From Bacteroidota bacterium (lineage in GTDB: Bacteria; Bacteroidota; Bacteroidia; Chitinophagales; Chitinophagaceae), in contig JAFAEW010000060.1 of assembly GCA_023423835.1 (NCBI GenBank), positions 1 to 22,809 on the forward strand: a DNA stretch of 22,809 nucleotides, in the 5' to 3' direction. Of the stretch, positions 1 to 8,111 are shown piece after piece; position 1 is the stretch's first letter; each line of letters starts with the position of its first letter. A program made the translations under genes and the position numbers. The notes under the pieces were generated by a model. The model saw nothing but the letters and a program-made list of their open reading frames with translations. It did no database searches and was not told where the DNA came from.

Positions 1-479
1 TTTCTGCTCCAGAACTCATCGGGATAATTATCTTCCAATTCGCCCGGAAATTCCTTTTCTATCAACTGCCCGATTAATTCCAGCTGATCATTTGTTAGTG
101 TTTGCTCAAGGTAAGGAAACAATTCCCGTTCTTCATACCGTACATGATCGTCCACTTTATTCGCCAATTGTTCGAGCAAGGGCAACAAACTTTTTCCCGT
201 CACGTCGTTTACCTGTTGTACCAATTGCAAGATTTGAATATGTTCGTCCAAAGCGCGGTTTACCATCTCGTCTTTCACCGGCATAAACAGGGTTCTCTCT
301 TCTTCTGCAAAATGAGGTAGCATGTGTTGGCTTGCGAAATAGGAAACGTAAGCTTTCATCCTTTCCGGATCAACTCCTTTTTTTAATCCCATCCTTATCT
401 TCCAGCAAAACAACAAGCTTCCATGATGTTCCTGTGATATTTTTACAATGTTTTTATTCCGCTTGATCGGTTTGCTCAT
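1..479 (-). CDS. Hemerythrin domain-containing protein (3' end off window)
   Basis: Translating the minus strand from the ATG at 479 gives an open frame of 159 codons to the window edge, starting MSKPIKRNKNIVKISQEHHG. It carries the histidine/glutamate pattern of a bacterial hemerythrin-like domain (PF01814): QEHH near residues 16-19, HMLPHFAEEE, DEHIQIL and DHVRYEERELFP. Such proteins form a four-helix bundle around a di-iron centre that binds oxygen or responds to nitric oxide or redox state. The metal-ligand pattern is seen; the ligand is not known. The start codon overlaps the stop of the DUF488 gene (ATGA at 476-479), so the two are probably translationally coupled. The C-terminus lies beyond base 1; most of the bundle appears to be present. 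Confidence 0.85.
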   Translation of the reverse strand, partial: MSKPIKRNKNIVKISQEHHGSLLFCWKIRMGLKKGVDPERMKAYVSYFASQHMLPHFAEEERTLFMPVKDEMVNRALDEHIQILQLVQQVNDVTGKSLLPLLEQLANKVDDHVRYEERELFPYLEQTLTNDQLELIGQLIEKEFPGELEDNYPDEFWSR

Positions 480-841
480 TCAGATTGCAGTTTTTTCTCA
501 AGATAGTGTTTTAATACCACTGCTTGATTATGTTCTTCATCTTTTGCGCTGTACACCAGTGTTACTTTCTTGTGCTTTTTCACGAGATCTAATAGTTCAT
601 CCGCGGCAACATTGGTTTTCAATTCATCCAAGTATTTTTTCTGAAAATCCTTCCATTTCTCCGGGTCATGGCTGAACCATTTCCGCAATTCAGTTGAAGG
701 TGCAGCTTCTTTAATCCATTCACTTACTTCCGCTTCTGCTTTCTTCACTCCTCTCGGCCAGATACGGTCCACGAGGATGCGATGACCGTCGGCTTTATCA
801 GCGGGTTGATAAGCGCGTTTGATATGAATCTCAATTTGCAT
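476..841 (-). CDS. DUF488 family protein (YeaO-like)
   Basis: About 121 residues starting MQIEIHIKRAYQP. It matches the small DUF488 family by its N-terminal IHIKRAY segment, the highly typical DRIWPRGVKK motif, the WFSHDPEKW motif and a C-terminal VTLVYSAKDEEHNQA segment. The biochemical role of the family is unsettled. An upstream in-frame ATG at 880 exists, but I chose 841 because the family begins at this MQIEI segment and because a TAnnTTTG box at 860-867 lies inside the longer version. It lies about 80 bp downstream of the RND pump gene on the same strand and overlaps the hemerythrin gene by 4 bp, so it probably heads a two-gene unit. Confidence 0.88.
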   Translation of the reverse strand: MQIEIHIKRAYQPADKADGHRILVDRIWPRGVKKAEAEVSEWIKEAAPSTELRKWFSHDPEKWKDFQKKYLDELKTNVAADELLDLVKKHKKVTLVYSAKDEEHNQAVVLKHYLEKKLQSE

Positions 842-859
842 TGCTAATTCGCATTTACT

Positions 860-867
860 CAAAGTTA
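860..867 (-). promoter_or_regulatory. Putative Bacteroidota -7 promoter box for DUF488-hemerythrin
   Basis: The minus strand reads TAACTTTG, an exact match to the Bacteroidota -7 consensus TAnnTTTG, about 18 bp upstream of the chosen ATG at 841. No good TTTG/TTG -33 box is evident at the usual spacing, so the call rests on the -7 box alone. If real, it lets the DUF488-hemerythrin pair be expressed separately from the efflux operon. Confidence 0.4.
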
Positions 868-920
868 GTGTTAATACCAATCATTTCTAATCGTAAAATA
901 TTGTCTGTTCGTTCCAACCT

Positions 921-3900
921 CTATTTCTTATACCACAATCTTAATATTGTGGGCAAGACAATCAGCAGTAGTGGAAGGGCAATGACAAAACCACCAATAA
1001 CTGCAATTGCCAACGGCTGATGTAATTGAGCTCCGGCACCGATTCCCAATGCAAGCGGCATTAAAGCGATTATTGCTCCAAGAGCAGTCATCAGTTTTGG
1101 CCGAAGGCGAGTTGAGATCGCATAAACCACCGCTTCATCAACATTATCTTGCTGCAACGTTTCTTTGAATTGCAGGAAGGTGAATATCGAATTTTCTCCA
1201 ATTATTCCTACTATCATGATGAGCCCGGTGTAGCTACCCACATTCAGCGGGGTGCCGGTGATGAATAGAGCAAGATAACTGCCCGAAATACCTAATACAG
1301 CGATAACCAAAATAGTAATTGCCGGTTTGATATCTCTGAATAAAAATAAGATCACTCCAAAAACAAGTACGCTCGAGGAAATCAGAATCATTAGCAGTTG
1401 CGAGAATGATTGTTGCTGTTGGGCATAATCACCGCCATATTCAATGGTATAGCCCGGAGGAAGATGAATGTGGCTTTGCACCTGTGTCTTAATGTCTTTC
1501 ACCGTGCTTCCAAGATCCCTATTCTCCAAACGGGAAGTGACAATGCCCATCGTCTGAAGATTTTCCCTATCTATTTCTGCAGCACCGGGAACCAGCTTCA
1601 CAGACGCCAATTCCCTAAGGGATTTAACGGTTCCGTTGGGCAAAAATATCTTCATTTTCTCCAATTCTTCCACGGTTCGTTGCCTGCTCCCGGGATAAAT
1701 CAAGCGGATGGGAAATACACGGTTTTTGTCGTAAATGTTACCCGCAATATTGCCTTCGAGTGCCATCTGAATCTGAAGCTGGAGATTTGCAGCAGTGATA
1801 CCATAAAGCGAGATCTTTTGAAAATCAGGAGTTATATTTAATGAAGGTCCGGCAATAACAATTCCATCGAACACATCTGCTGTTCCCTTTACGTGTTCTA
1901 ATAAATCGCTCACCTGTTTTGCCAAGCCGTGAAGGGTTTGTTCATCCTGTCCAAATATCTTTATTTCAATAGGCTGTACAGATGTTACCAGATCTCCTAA
2001 CATATCACCTATCACCTGTCCGAAGTCAACGCGCAGTTCGGGTTGGGATGATTCTATTTTTTGCCGAATGTCGTTAATCACTTCTTCGGTGCTTTTAGCG
2101 CGGTCTTTTTTTAGCTGAATGAGATAATCACCTGTGTTAGGCTCAGTGATAAAAAAACCCATCTGCGTTCCTGTTCGCCTCGAATAAGCGCTTACTTCAG
2201 GTGTTGATGACACTATTTTGTCAACCTCTATCAACTCATGATTCGTTTCTTCGAGAGAAGTACCGGGAATCGAAGCATAATCGAGTACGATACTACCTTC
2301 ATCCATTTGGGGAAGGAAGCCGGTTTGCAAATGGGGAAGAATCAGGATAATTGACAATATCAAACCCGCCATGATAGCGAAACTTAACCAGGGTCTTACT
2401 ATAAACCATCTTACCCACTGTTGCCGATGTACACTTTCGGCTTTTTGAATCGTCTTTCCTTTTCGTTTTTTTGAAGCGGAAAAAAGGAGATACACTACCG
2501 GAAGCCCGATCCAGGTTACAAAGAACGAGCACACAAGGGTGATGATCATAGTATTTGTGAGCACATTAAAATATGCACCGGCAACTCCTCCCATTAGAAA
2601 AAATGGAATGAAGATTACAATCGTACTGATCGATGAACCGAGCATTGCCGGAAACAAATAACCAATTGCATTATGAACGATATTTTGATATGAATCTTTT
2701 GGATTTTCTTCATGTGTCCGGTGAATCTGTTCCACTACAACAATGGCATCATCAATAATCAATCCGATAGAAGCAGCGATAGCTCCAAGCGTCATAATGT
2801 TCAACGTATAGCCTACTGCATAAAGCGCAATCAACGTAAGTCCGAGCGTAATTGGAATCACAATTAAAATCGTTGCACTTGCTTTGAATGACTTCAAAAA
2901 AATAATTGCAACAATTATCGCAAGCAGTAGTCCAATCCACAAACTGTCGGTTACGCTTTTTACCACCGTGTTGACAAAATCAGCTTGAATGTAGTAAGGC
3001 TTCATCGTTACATCCTTTGGAAGAATACTATTTAGTTCCTTGATTTTAGTCTCCATTTGTGAAGATAGATCGATAAGATTGGCATTAGGTTGCTTTATTA
3101 CCGCGATCAACACTCCTTCCCTTCCGTTAGCATTTATCTTTACATACTGAACGCCTTCATTCACTTGCACTTCCGCAATGTCTTTCAATAATACTACACG
3201 TTTTCCATGATTGAGGACGACCACGTTTTCAAGATCGTTCAACGATTTCACCGAGGCATCGGTGAGTGTGAGATAGAGATACCGGTAATCAGAAAGGTAT
3301 CCGTTTGAATTGAGAAAATTAGTTTGATTCAAAGCCGCGAGAACTGTATCAGGAGAAACGGACAAAGTCGTCATTTTCTGAGCGTCCAGTTTTACCCAAT
3401 ACTCTGCATCTTTACCCCCAACAACAGCTACATCACTCACACCCGTTACCTGACTGAGGTAGGGCTTTATGGTATATGTTGCCAATTGTTTTAATTCGAT
3501 CGGTGAGAGGGAATTGCTTTCTAATGAATATCCCATTACAGGTAAAATTGAAGGATTCATTTTTTCCACTGTAATATTTACATTGGGTGGCAGTGCGCTC
3601 CTGATCTCATTGATCCTTGATTCTATTCTTTGTTGACTCAGGTCAACGTTGGCGTTCCAGTTTAGAAAGGCCGATATTTCGCAACTACCTCGGCTCGTAG
3701 TACTTCTGATGTTCATCAAATCCGGTATTCTCTTAATTGACAGTTCTAATGGACGTGTTACTGTTACCATCATTCTATCAACCGGTTGAAGGCCGGCATC
3801 TGCAATGATTTTGATTTTTGGAAAAGTGATTTCCGGAAAAAGCGAAACCTGAAGTTTATTGTAAGCGAAAATTCCGCCTGCAAGAATCACGGCCAGCATA

Positions 3901-3941
3901 ACCGTAAGCGGACTTTTATATTTTGTGAAGTAATCTGTCAT
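921..3941 (-). CDS. RND efflux permease (AcrB/CusA superfamily, HME-like proton relay)
   Basis: A 1006-residue inner-membrane proton-driven pump with the RND architecture: TM1 at about 11-30, a periplasmic porter domain, a TM block from about 330, a second large periplasmic domain (QTGFLPQMDEGSI near the start) and a C-terminal TM block. TM4 carries GLIIDDAIVVVE (D397/D398). In TM10 the lysine of AcrB-type pumps is replaced by glutamate in GIIGENSIF (E916), and TM11 begins RLRPKLMT (K948). From known structures this D/E/K arrangement resembles CusA rather than AcrB, which points to the heavy-metal-efflux branch, but the CusA methionine relay cannot be assigned by eye. The substrate is therefore open: metal or lipophilic compound. 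The length is slightly short for the family. The gene starts 4 bp after the adaptor's stop and is the last gene of the efflux operon. Confidence 0.93.
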   Translation of the reverse strand: MTDYFTKYKSPLTVMLAVILAGGIFAYNKLQVSLFPEITFPKIKIIADAGLQPVDRMMVTVTRPLELSIKRIPDLMNIRSTTSRGSCEISAFLNWNANVDLSQQRIESRINEIRSALPPNVNITVEKMNPSILPVMGYSLESNSLSPIELKQLATYTIKPYLSQVTGVSDVAVVGGKDAEYWVKLDAQKMTTLSVSPDTVLAALNQTNFLNSNGYLSDYRYLYLTLTDASVKSLNDLENVVVLNHGKRVVLLKDIAEVQVNEGVQYVKINANGREGVLIAVIKQPNANLIDLSSQMETKIKELNSILPKDVTMKPYYIQADFVNTVVKSVTDSLWIGLLLAIIVAIIFLKSFKASATILIVIPITLGLTLIALYAVGYTLNIMTLGAIAASIGLIIDDAIVVVEQIHRTHEENPKDSYQNIVHNAIGYLFPAMLGSSISTIVIFIPFFLMGGVAGAYFNVLTNTMIITLVCSFFVTWIGLPVVYLLFSASKKRKGKTIQKAESVHRQQWVRWFIVRPWLSFAIMAGLILSIILILPHLQTGFLPQMDEGSIVLDYASIPGTSLEETNHELIEVDKIVSSTPEVSAYSRRTGTQMGFFITEPNTGDYLIQLKKDRAKSTEEVINDIRQKIESSQPELRVDFGQVIGDMLGDLVTSVQPIEIKIFGQDEQTLHGLAKQVSDLLEHVKGTADVFDGIVIAGPSLNITPDFQKISLYGITAANLQLQIQMALEGNIAGNIYDKNRVFPIRLIYPGSRQRTVEELEKMKIFLPNGTVKSLRELASVKLVPGAAEIDRENLQTMGIVTSRLENRDLGSTVKDIKTQVQSHIHLPPGYTIEYGGDYAQQQQSFSQLLMILISSSVLVFGVILFLFRDIKPAITILVIAVLGISGSYLALFITGTPLNVGSYTGLIMIVGIIGENSIFTFLQFKETLQQDNVDEAVVYAISTRLRPKLMTALGAIIALMPLALGIGAGAQLHQPLAIAVIGGFVIALPLLLIVLPTILRLWYKK

Positions 3942-3945
3942 GTTA

Positions 3946-4875
3946 TTATTTGTTACTCACGATCACAGAAGCAGTGTCTGAGAGTCCGTAATTGCCGGAA
4001 GAAAGAATTTTGTCGTTCTGTGAAAATTCCGGAGAAACGATTTGAACCTTTCCATCTTTTTCAATTCCCTTTTCTACCGGCACTTTTATAGCCGTGCTGT
4101 CATTGATCAATTTCATCACCCAAAATTCTGACTGTCCTTCGTTCGTTAAAACACTGCTTTTCGGAACAACCTGTGCATTGCCGGTAGAAGATTTTAATAT
4201 GCGAACCTTTACAATCAAGTCTTTGGGGATGGGCTGAGATGCATTGACTTTCACAGAATAGGGTTGCGTTTGGGTTACGGAATCCACTGATGGCAGCGAA
4301 CCGGCAACAGTTCCCGTAGCAATTTTTTGGTCGGGAAAGATCACATCCACACTTTTTCCCATCGAAACGTAGGGCTTATCCTCATAAGGAACATTCATTA
4401 CAAAAGTGAAGCTTCTGGCATCACTGATCACCGCTAGTTGTTCTCCGTCCTGCACATAATCTCCCGCCTGATGGTTGACTTCTGCAACGTAACCGGATAC
4501 ACTTGACCGTATTGCATTCACTCCCGAAAATTTAAAACTGGAATCCAACTGATTTATTGCATTGCCGATAGCCCGTGCTTCTTTTGTTTTTAATATAAAC
4601 AGCACCTGTCCCCGGTTTACAAAATCGCCATATTTTATGTTTGCTTTTTCGATATAGCCATTCAGGTTTGCCTTTACAAAGTTTTGTTGTAAAAAAACAG
4701 AAGTAGCATTCAGTTCAATCGAATCGCTGAGCGTGGAAAAGGAAACTGAAGTGACGGACACAGGAGTCCGGGGCGAAGAAGAAACTGCTTCAGAATCGGT
4801 CGTTTTAGATTCACAACCCAATAGCAGCAAGCCGGCAAAAAGGATGGTTATCCATTTCGAAAAACAGATTGTCAT
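3946..4875 (-). CDS. RND periplasmic adaptor lipoprotein with a very short hairpin
   Basis: Starting at the ATG at 4875 (MTICFSKWITILF) it has 309 residues, a lipoprotein signal with lipobox LLLLGC, and the split lipoyl halves of membrane-fusion proteins: GDFVNRGQVLFIL, then SVSGYVAEVNHQAGDYVQDGEQLAVI. Beta-barrel and membrane-proximal regions follow (NVPYEDKPYVSMGKSVDVIF; VVPKSSVLTNEGQSEFWVM). The alpha-helical hairpin that normally separates the lipoyl halves is reduced to about 30 residues, so contact with the outer-membrane channel must differ from the AcrA/CusB pattern. An upstream ATG at 4905 would overlap the preceding gene; 4875 leaves an 11-bp gap and gives a better signal peptide. 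It should be anchored by lipid to a membrane and link pump and outer-membrane protein. Confidence 0.9.
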   Translation of the reverse strand: MTICFSKWITILFAGLLLLGCESKTTDSEAVSSSPRTPVSVTSVSFSTLSDSIELNATSVFLQQNFVKANLNGYIEKANIKYGDFVNRGQVLFILKTKEARAIGNAINQLDSSFKFSGVNAIRSSVSGYVAEVNHQAGDYVQDGEQLAVISDARSFTFVMNVPYEDKPYVSMGKSVDVIFPDQKIATGTVAGSLPSVDSVTQTQPYSVKVNASQPIPKDLIVKVRILKSSTGNAQVVPKSSVLTNEGQSEFWVMKLINDSTAIKVPVEKGIEKDGKVQIVSPEFSQNDKILSSGNYGLSDTASVIVSNK

Positions 4876-4886
4876 GGGGGTTATAT

Positions 4887-6131
4887 TTATAATTTCATAT
4901 TCCAATAATTCAACTGTTGAACTACCTGATAACGTGCTATCTGATTTTGAGCAAGCAGGTTTTTTGCAGTAATATAGTTGTTTAAAGCGAGAACAAAATC
5001 GGCGATTTTTATATCACCTGTTTGTAATAAATTCCGGTCAACTTTTATCAGAGTTTCAAGATATTCCAATTGAGTATTGATGCTTGTAGAAAGGCTTTCT
5101 ACTCCTTGCAATTGTTGTTGCAACTGCTGTATTTGTTGTTCAAACTGGGTTTTAAAAAAATCAAACCTGTGCATACGCATTCTCTCATCAATATCAAACT
5201 TAGATAATTGCAATTTTTTCTGATGCCCGTCATAGATCGGGACTGAAAGATTAATTCCGAAACTGTAACCGAAATTCCTGTATGGAGTTGTAACAAGAGA
5301 AGATTGATAACCGGCATCTGCGAAAAGATTAACTCTTGGCCGGTATTGAACCTTTATAATATTTCGCTCATTAGAAATGCGAAGGCTATCAAGTCTGAAA
5401 GTAAAGAAAAACGGGGAGTTATAAGGCTGAAAATTCCTGATCACCTGCAACTGAGGATCTTCAAGCTTTTCAGCCGAAGTATCCTTCAGCCCGGCAAGAT
5501 AATTAAGTGTAGCATAATCGTTTTTAAACTGTAGCTGCAATTGATTTCGGGCCAGTTGCTGCTGCTGCAGTACAACCAGAAAGGCAAGATAATCCGTCTG
5601 CTTGTACACGTTTTGTTGAGTAAGAATTTTAAGGATCTTTTCCTCCCCGGATAGAAGCGCAATGATCTGATCGCTCACCTCGAGTTGAAGCTGAGTGCCA
5701 TATGCGGCGATGTATTGAATTACGATCGCTTTTTTTACATCTTGTTTATAAATAGCGGAAGAATTGATAATGGAGTCCGTCTGCAATTGCAGTGATCTGA
5801 ACTGCAATCTCAGGTTGGGACGATTATTAATTTGTTTGTTCAAAGCCACCAAAGCACTGAGCTGTCCGCCATTGGTGATCGCCATATCGTAGCCAAAGCC
5901 ATTAATGACCGGAGCATACATTGCATTGCCGTTCGCATTTATCTGCACTCTATTTGCTGCAACAATTATCGCACTATCAATTTTATTTTGGAGAATAAGT
6001 CCCTGTACTTCTGAAAATTGCGGATCATTATTTACCGCATTTTCCAAGAAATAATTCAAGTCCTTTTTTTGTGAAAATGATGCAAACGAAATAGTAAAAG
6101 CCAAGACAGCGATAGCAAGAATCTTATTCAT
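4887..6131 (-). CDS. TolC-like outer-membrane efflux protein
   Basis: About 414 residues with a signal peptide (MNKILAIAVLAFTISFASFSQ) and the two-repeat organisation of outer-membrane efflux proteins: long helical stretches rich in Q, L and A (residues near 170-215 and 315-350, for example EQQIQQLQQQLQ), alternating with strand regions such as PRVNLFADAGYQSS and FGYSFGINLSVPIYDG, a typical OMF strand motif. It should form the trimeric outer-membrane exit duct for the pump. An ATG four codons upstream (6143) is also possible; neither start has a well-spaced ribosome site. It lies close behind the PepSY gene and 11 bp before the adaptor start, consistent with one transcript. Confidence 0.88.
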   Translation of the reverse strand: MNKILAIAVLAFTISFASFSQKKDLNYFLENAVNNDPQFSEVQGLILQNKIDSAIIVAANRVQINANGNAMYAPVINGFGYDMAITNGGQLSALVALNKQINNRPNLRLQFRSLQLQTDSIINSSAIYKQDVKKAIVIQYIAAYGTQLQLEVSDQIIALLSGEEKILKILTQQNVYKQTDYLAFLVVLQQQQLARNQLQLQFKNDYATLNYLAGLKDTSAEKLEDPQLQVIRNFQPYNSPFFFTFRLDSLRISNERNIIKVQYRPRVNLFADAGYQSSLVTTPYRNFGYSFGINLSVPIYDGHQKKLQLSKFDIDERMRMHRFDFFKTQFEQQIQQLQQQLQGVESLSTSINTQLEYLETLIKVDRNLLQTGDIKIADFVLALNNYITAKNLLAQNQIARYQVVQQLNYWNMKL

Positions 6132-6149
6132 GACTCCGGACATTTTGAA

Positions 6150-6572
6150 CTATTTTTCTTCCTTTAAAAACTGCCCATTTTCTGTGAAAACTATATCTTT
6201 TCCTTTAACTTCCACTTCATAAAAAGTATTTCCTTTTGCATCTGTCACTTTTCCTGCCTCGGTGATGCGGGTCTTGTAGTGCTCTTTAACATAACCGGCT
6301 ATTGAAGCGGGAAGCTCTTCTATCGGTATTGCTTTTACAATCTCAATGAACTCACCCGAAAGGGTATATTGAACAGAATTCGCCTCTCCATCTTTTCCTC
6401 CCCAATTTGCTTCATAATTTCCGTTTTCCTTTTCCCATGTGACATGAAAATTTTTTGTCTCAGGATATCTTTCTGAATTGGCATTTTTTACTGCTTCTGG
6501 TACTTTTACCTGAGCAGATGCAACCAAACAAGTTACAACCAAAATTGACGACAATAGAATGAACTTTTTCAT
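6150..6572 (-). CDS. PepSY-like secreted protein
   Basis: A 140-residue protein with a clear signal peptide (MKKFILLSSILVVTCLVASAQ) and a mature region of two repeated half-domains. The first contains VTWEKENGNYEANWGG and the second TDAKGNTFYEVEVKGKD followed by VFTENGQFL. This is the pattern of the Bacteroidota PepSY-like/BLIP-like family (PF11396), in which a helix precedes a small antiparallel sheet. Such proteins are periplasmic or surface-located and often neighbour two-component systems; their ligand is generally unknown. It is the first gene of the efflux operon and lies just downstream of the histidine kinase, so it may be a regulatory target, an accessory sensor, or a chaperone of the pump. 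That role is inference from position. Confidence 0.8.
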   Translation of the reverse strand: MKKFILLSSILVVTCLVASAQVKVPEAVKNANSERYPETKNFHVTWEKENGNYEANWGGKDGEANSVQYTLSGEFIEIVKAIPIEELPASIAGYVKEHYKTRITEAGKVTDAKGNTFYEVEVKGKDIVFTENGQFLKEEK

Positions 6573-6601
6573 CTTATAACTGTTTTAATGGTAAATAAGA
6601 T

Positions 6602-6609
6602 CAAACATA
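6602..6609 (-). promoter_or_regulatory. Putative -7 promoter box of the PepSY-RND operon
   Basis: The minus strand reads TATGTTTG, an exact TAnnTTTG match, about 30 bp upstream of the PepSY start at 6572. No convincing -33 TTTG was found at the usual distance. The 252-bp spacer between the kinase gene and this operon would also hold the binding site of the response regulator, but no clear direct-repeat site was seen. Confidence 0.4.
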
Positions 6610-6824
6610 TTGCTCAATTTTGAGGAAATTCTGAAGATGATATTTTGAAGGACAGCAGGGTTGTACCGAATGAAAGGGTCTTAGAAACCGGATGAGAAAA
6701 AGTATGGTGGAATCTTTAAAAGGAATCAGTTGTCAATCTGGGAAAGTGTCGGACTACCTATAGGATGATAAAGAGTAAACATATACCGACATTTCTGATC
6801 GTAATTATCTTTCCATTCAAACAA

Positions 6825-8111
6825 TTAAACATTTTCGAACTCCGGTTTAAATTTAATGAAATAAACGGTGACGATGTGAAAGCCGTCCTTGAAATTGTAG
6901 GCCACCGAAAGCTCGTTTGCGACACATATGCTTTTTACGAGAGAGAGACCCAACCCTATGGAATCTGAAGAAGAGGAGCCTTTTTTAAACCGTTCAAAAA
7001 GCTCAGTAGTAGGAAATTCCGGTTGCCGTCCCGTGTTTGCGATCGTAAATGAAATCAGGTTAAGATCGATAAAAATCTTTCCATTTTCGACGTTGTGTTT
7101 TATTGCGTTCACTAACAGATTCGATATTAAAATTTCGCTGAGTGATTCATTTATTTCGAGGAAAATATTACGGGCAATCCTCTTCTCGATTTCAATTCGC
7201 TTGACAGCGGCGAGTTCTTCGAGGTCATCGATCCGACGAGAAAGCATCTGCGAGAAGTTAATTTCTTTCAAATTCTGGAATCCGTTGTTTTCAACTTTGG
7301 TAAGTAGAAGCAACGAGCTATTCAGCTTTGAAATGCGCGATACAGCTTCGTTTAAGCTTTCCACAGCCTTAACTTGAGCTTCATTGAGATTTTCGACTTG
7401 TAGCAGCAGTTCGATTTTATTTTTGATAATAGCAAGAGGAGTTTGAATTTCATGCGAAGCGTTTTCTGTAAACGTTTTCAACGCCCGGTAGTCGCCTATC
7501 ACCTTTTTCTCCATGGAAGAGATTGATTCCTGCAACTCCTCGAATTCAGTAATTTTCGTTTGTTGAGGCTTCAACAGATTTCCGGCGATCACATCGAATT
7601 CTTTCAATTGCTTTAATGAATGGTAAAAAGGTCTCCAAAGACTGCTTAATAAAAAACGGTTTATCAAAAACAAAACGATAAAAAGTACAACAATCAGCGA
7701 TATTGTAATCAGGAGAATTAATTGAATAATGTCTTCGGTTTCCTGCTCAGATTTTTTTACCGAGGCAATAAAATTGGAACCGTTTTGCATAACAAGAAAA
7801 TCGAGCCGGCGTAAAGATATCACCTCTCCATCCGGCTTTTCAAAACCCTTTTCAGTGTAAAGGTTGTCGTTGAAAACTCTTCTATCGGTCAGAACGAATT
7901 CTACAATCTGACCTTTGAAATTAGTTGGAGCGGGTAATTGACCCGTCTGTTTTACATGTTCTAAAATCTCCTGCTGTTCGACACGCAAGTCTTTATCCAG
8001 TTGATGAACGAGGGTATATCTCAAAATGAAATAATATCCGAGGCTCCCCACAAGAAGAATGGCAACAATGGCAGGAATATAGATCTTGTTGTATTGGCTC
8101 AGTAATTTCAT
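6825..8111 (-). CDS. Two-component sensor histidine kinase
   Basis: A 428-residue membrane kinase: TM1 at about 11-32, a periplasmic sensor region of roughly 95 residues, TM2 at about 128-152, a linker with coiled-coil character, then the HisKA dimerisation helix with FTENASHEIQTPLA (H220 as phospho-acceptor). The ATPase domain shows the N-box LLVNAIKHN (N335), a G1 motif IANTGRQPE and a G2 box SIGLGLSLVKSI. The usual DxGxG is replaced by NTG, a substitution I recall from other Bacteroidota kinases. Its ATG overlaps the stop of the regulator gene (ATGA, 8108-8111), so the pair is translationally coupled. The downstream PepSY-efflux operon is the likely regulatory target; the stimulus cannot be read from the sequence. 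Confidence 0.93.
   Translation of the reverse strand: MKLLSQYNKIYIPAIVAILLVGSLGYYFILRYTLVHQLDKDLRVEQQEILEHVKQTGQLPAPTNFKGQIVEFVLTDRRVFNDNLYTEKGFEKPDGEVISLRRLDFLVMQNGSNFIASVKKSEQETEDIIQLILLITISLIVVLFIVLFLINRFLLSSLWRPFYHSLKQLKEFDVIAGNLLKPQQTKITEFEELQESISSMEKKVIGDYRALKTFTENASHEIQTPLAIIKNKIELLLQVENLNEAQVKAVESLNEAVSRISKLNSSLLLLTKVENNGFQNLKEINFSQMLSRRIDDLEELAAVKRIEIEKRIARNIFLEINESLSEILISNLLVNAIKHNVENGKIFIDLNLISFTIANTGRQPEFPTTELFERFKKGSSSSDSIGLGLSLVKSICVANELSVAYNFKDGFHIVTVYFIKFKPEFENV

Noticed and set aside
839..880. Longer DUF488 start at 880
   Set aside because: The extra 13 residues do not resemble the family N-terminus and cover the TAnnTTTG promoter box.
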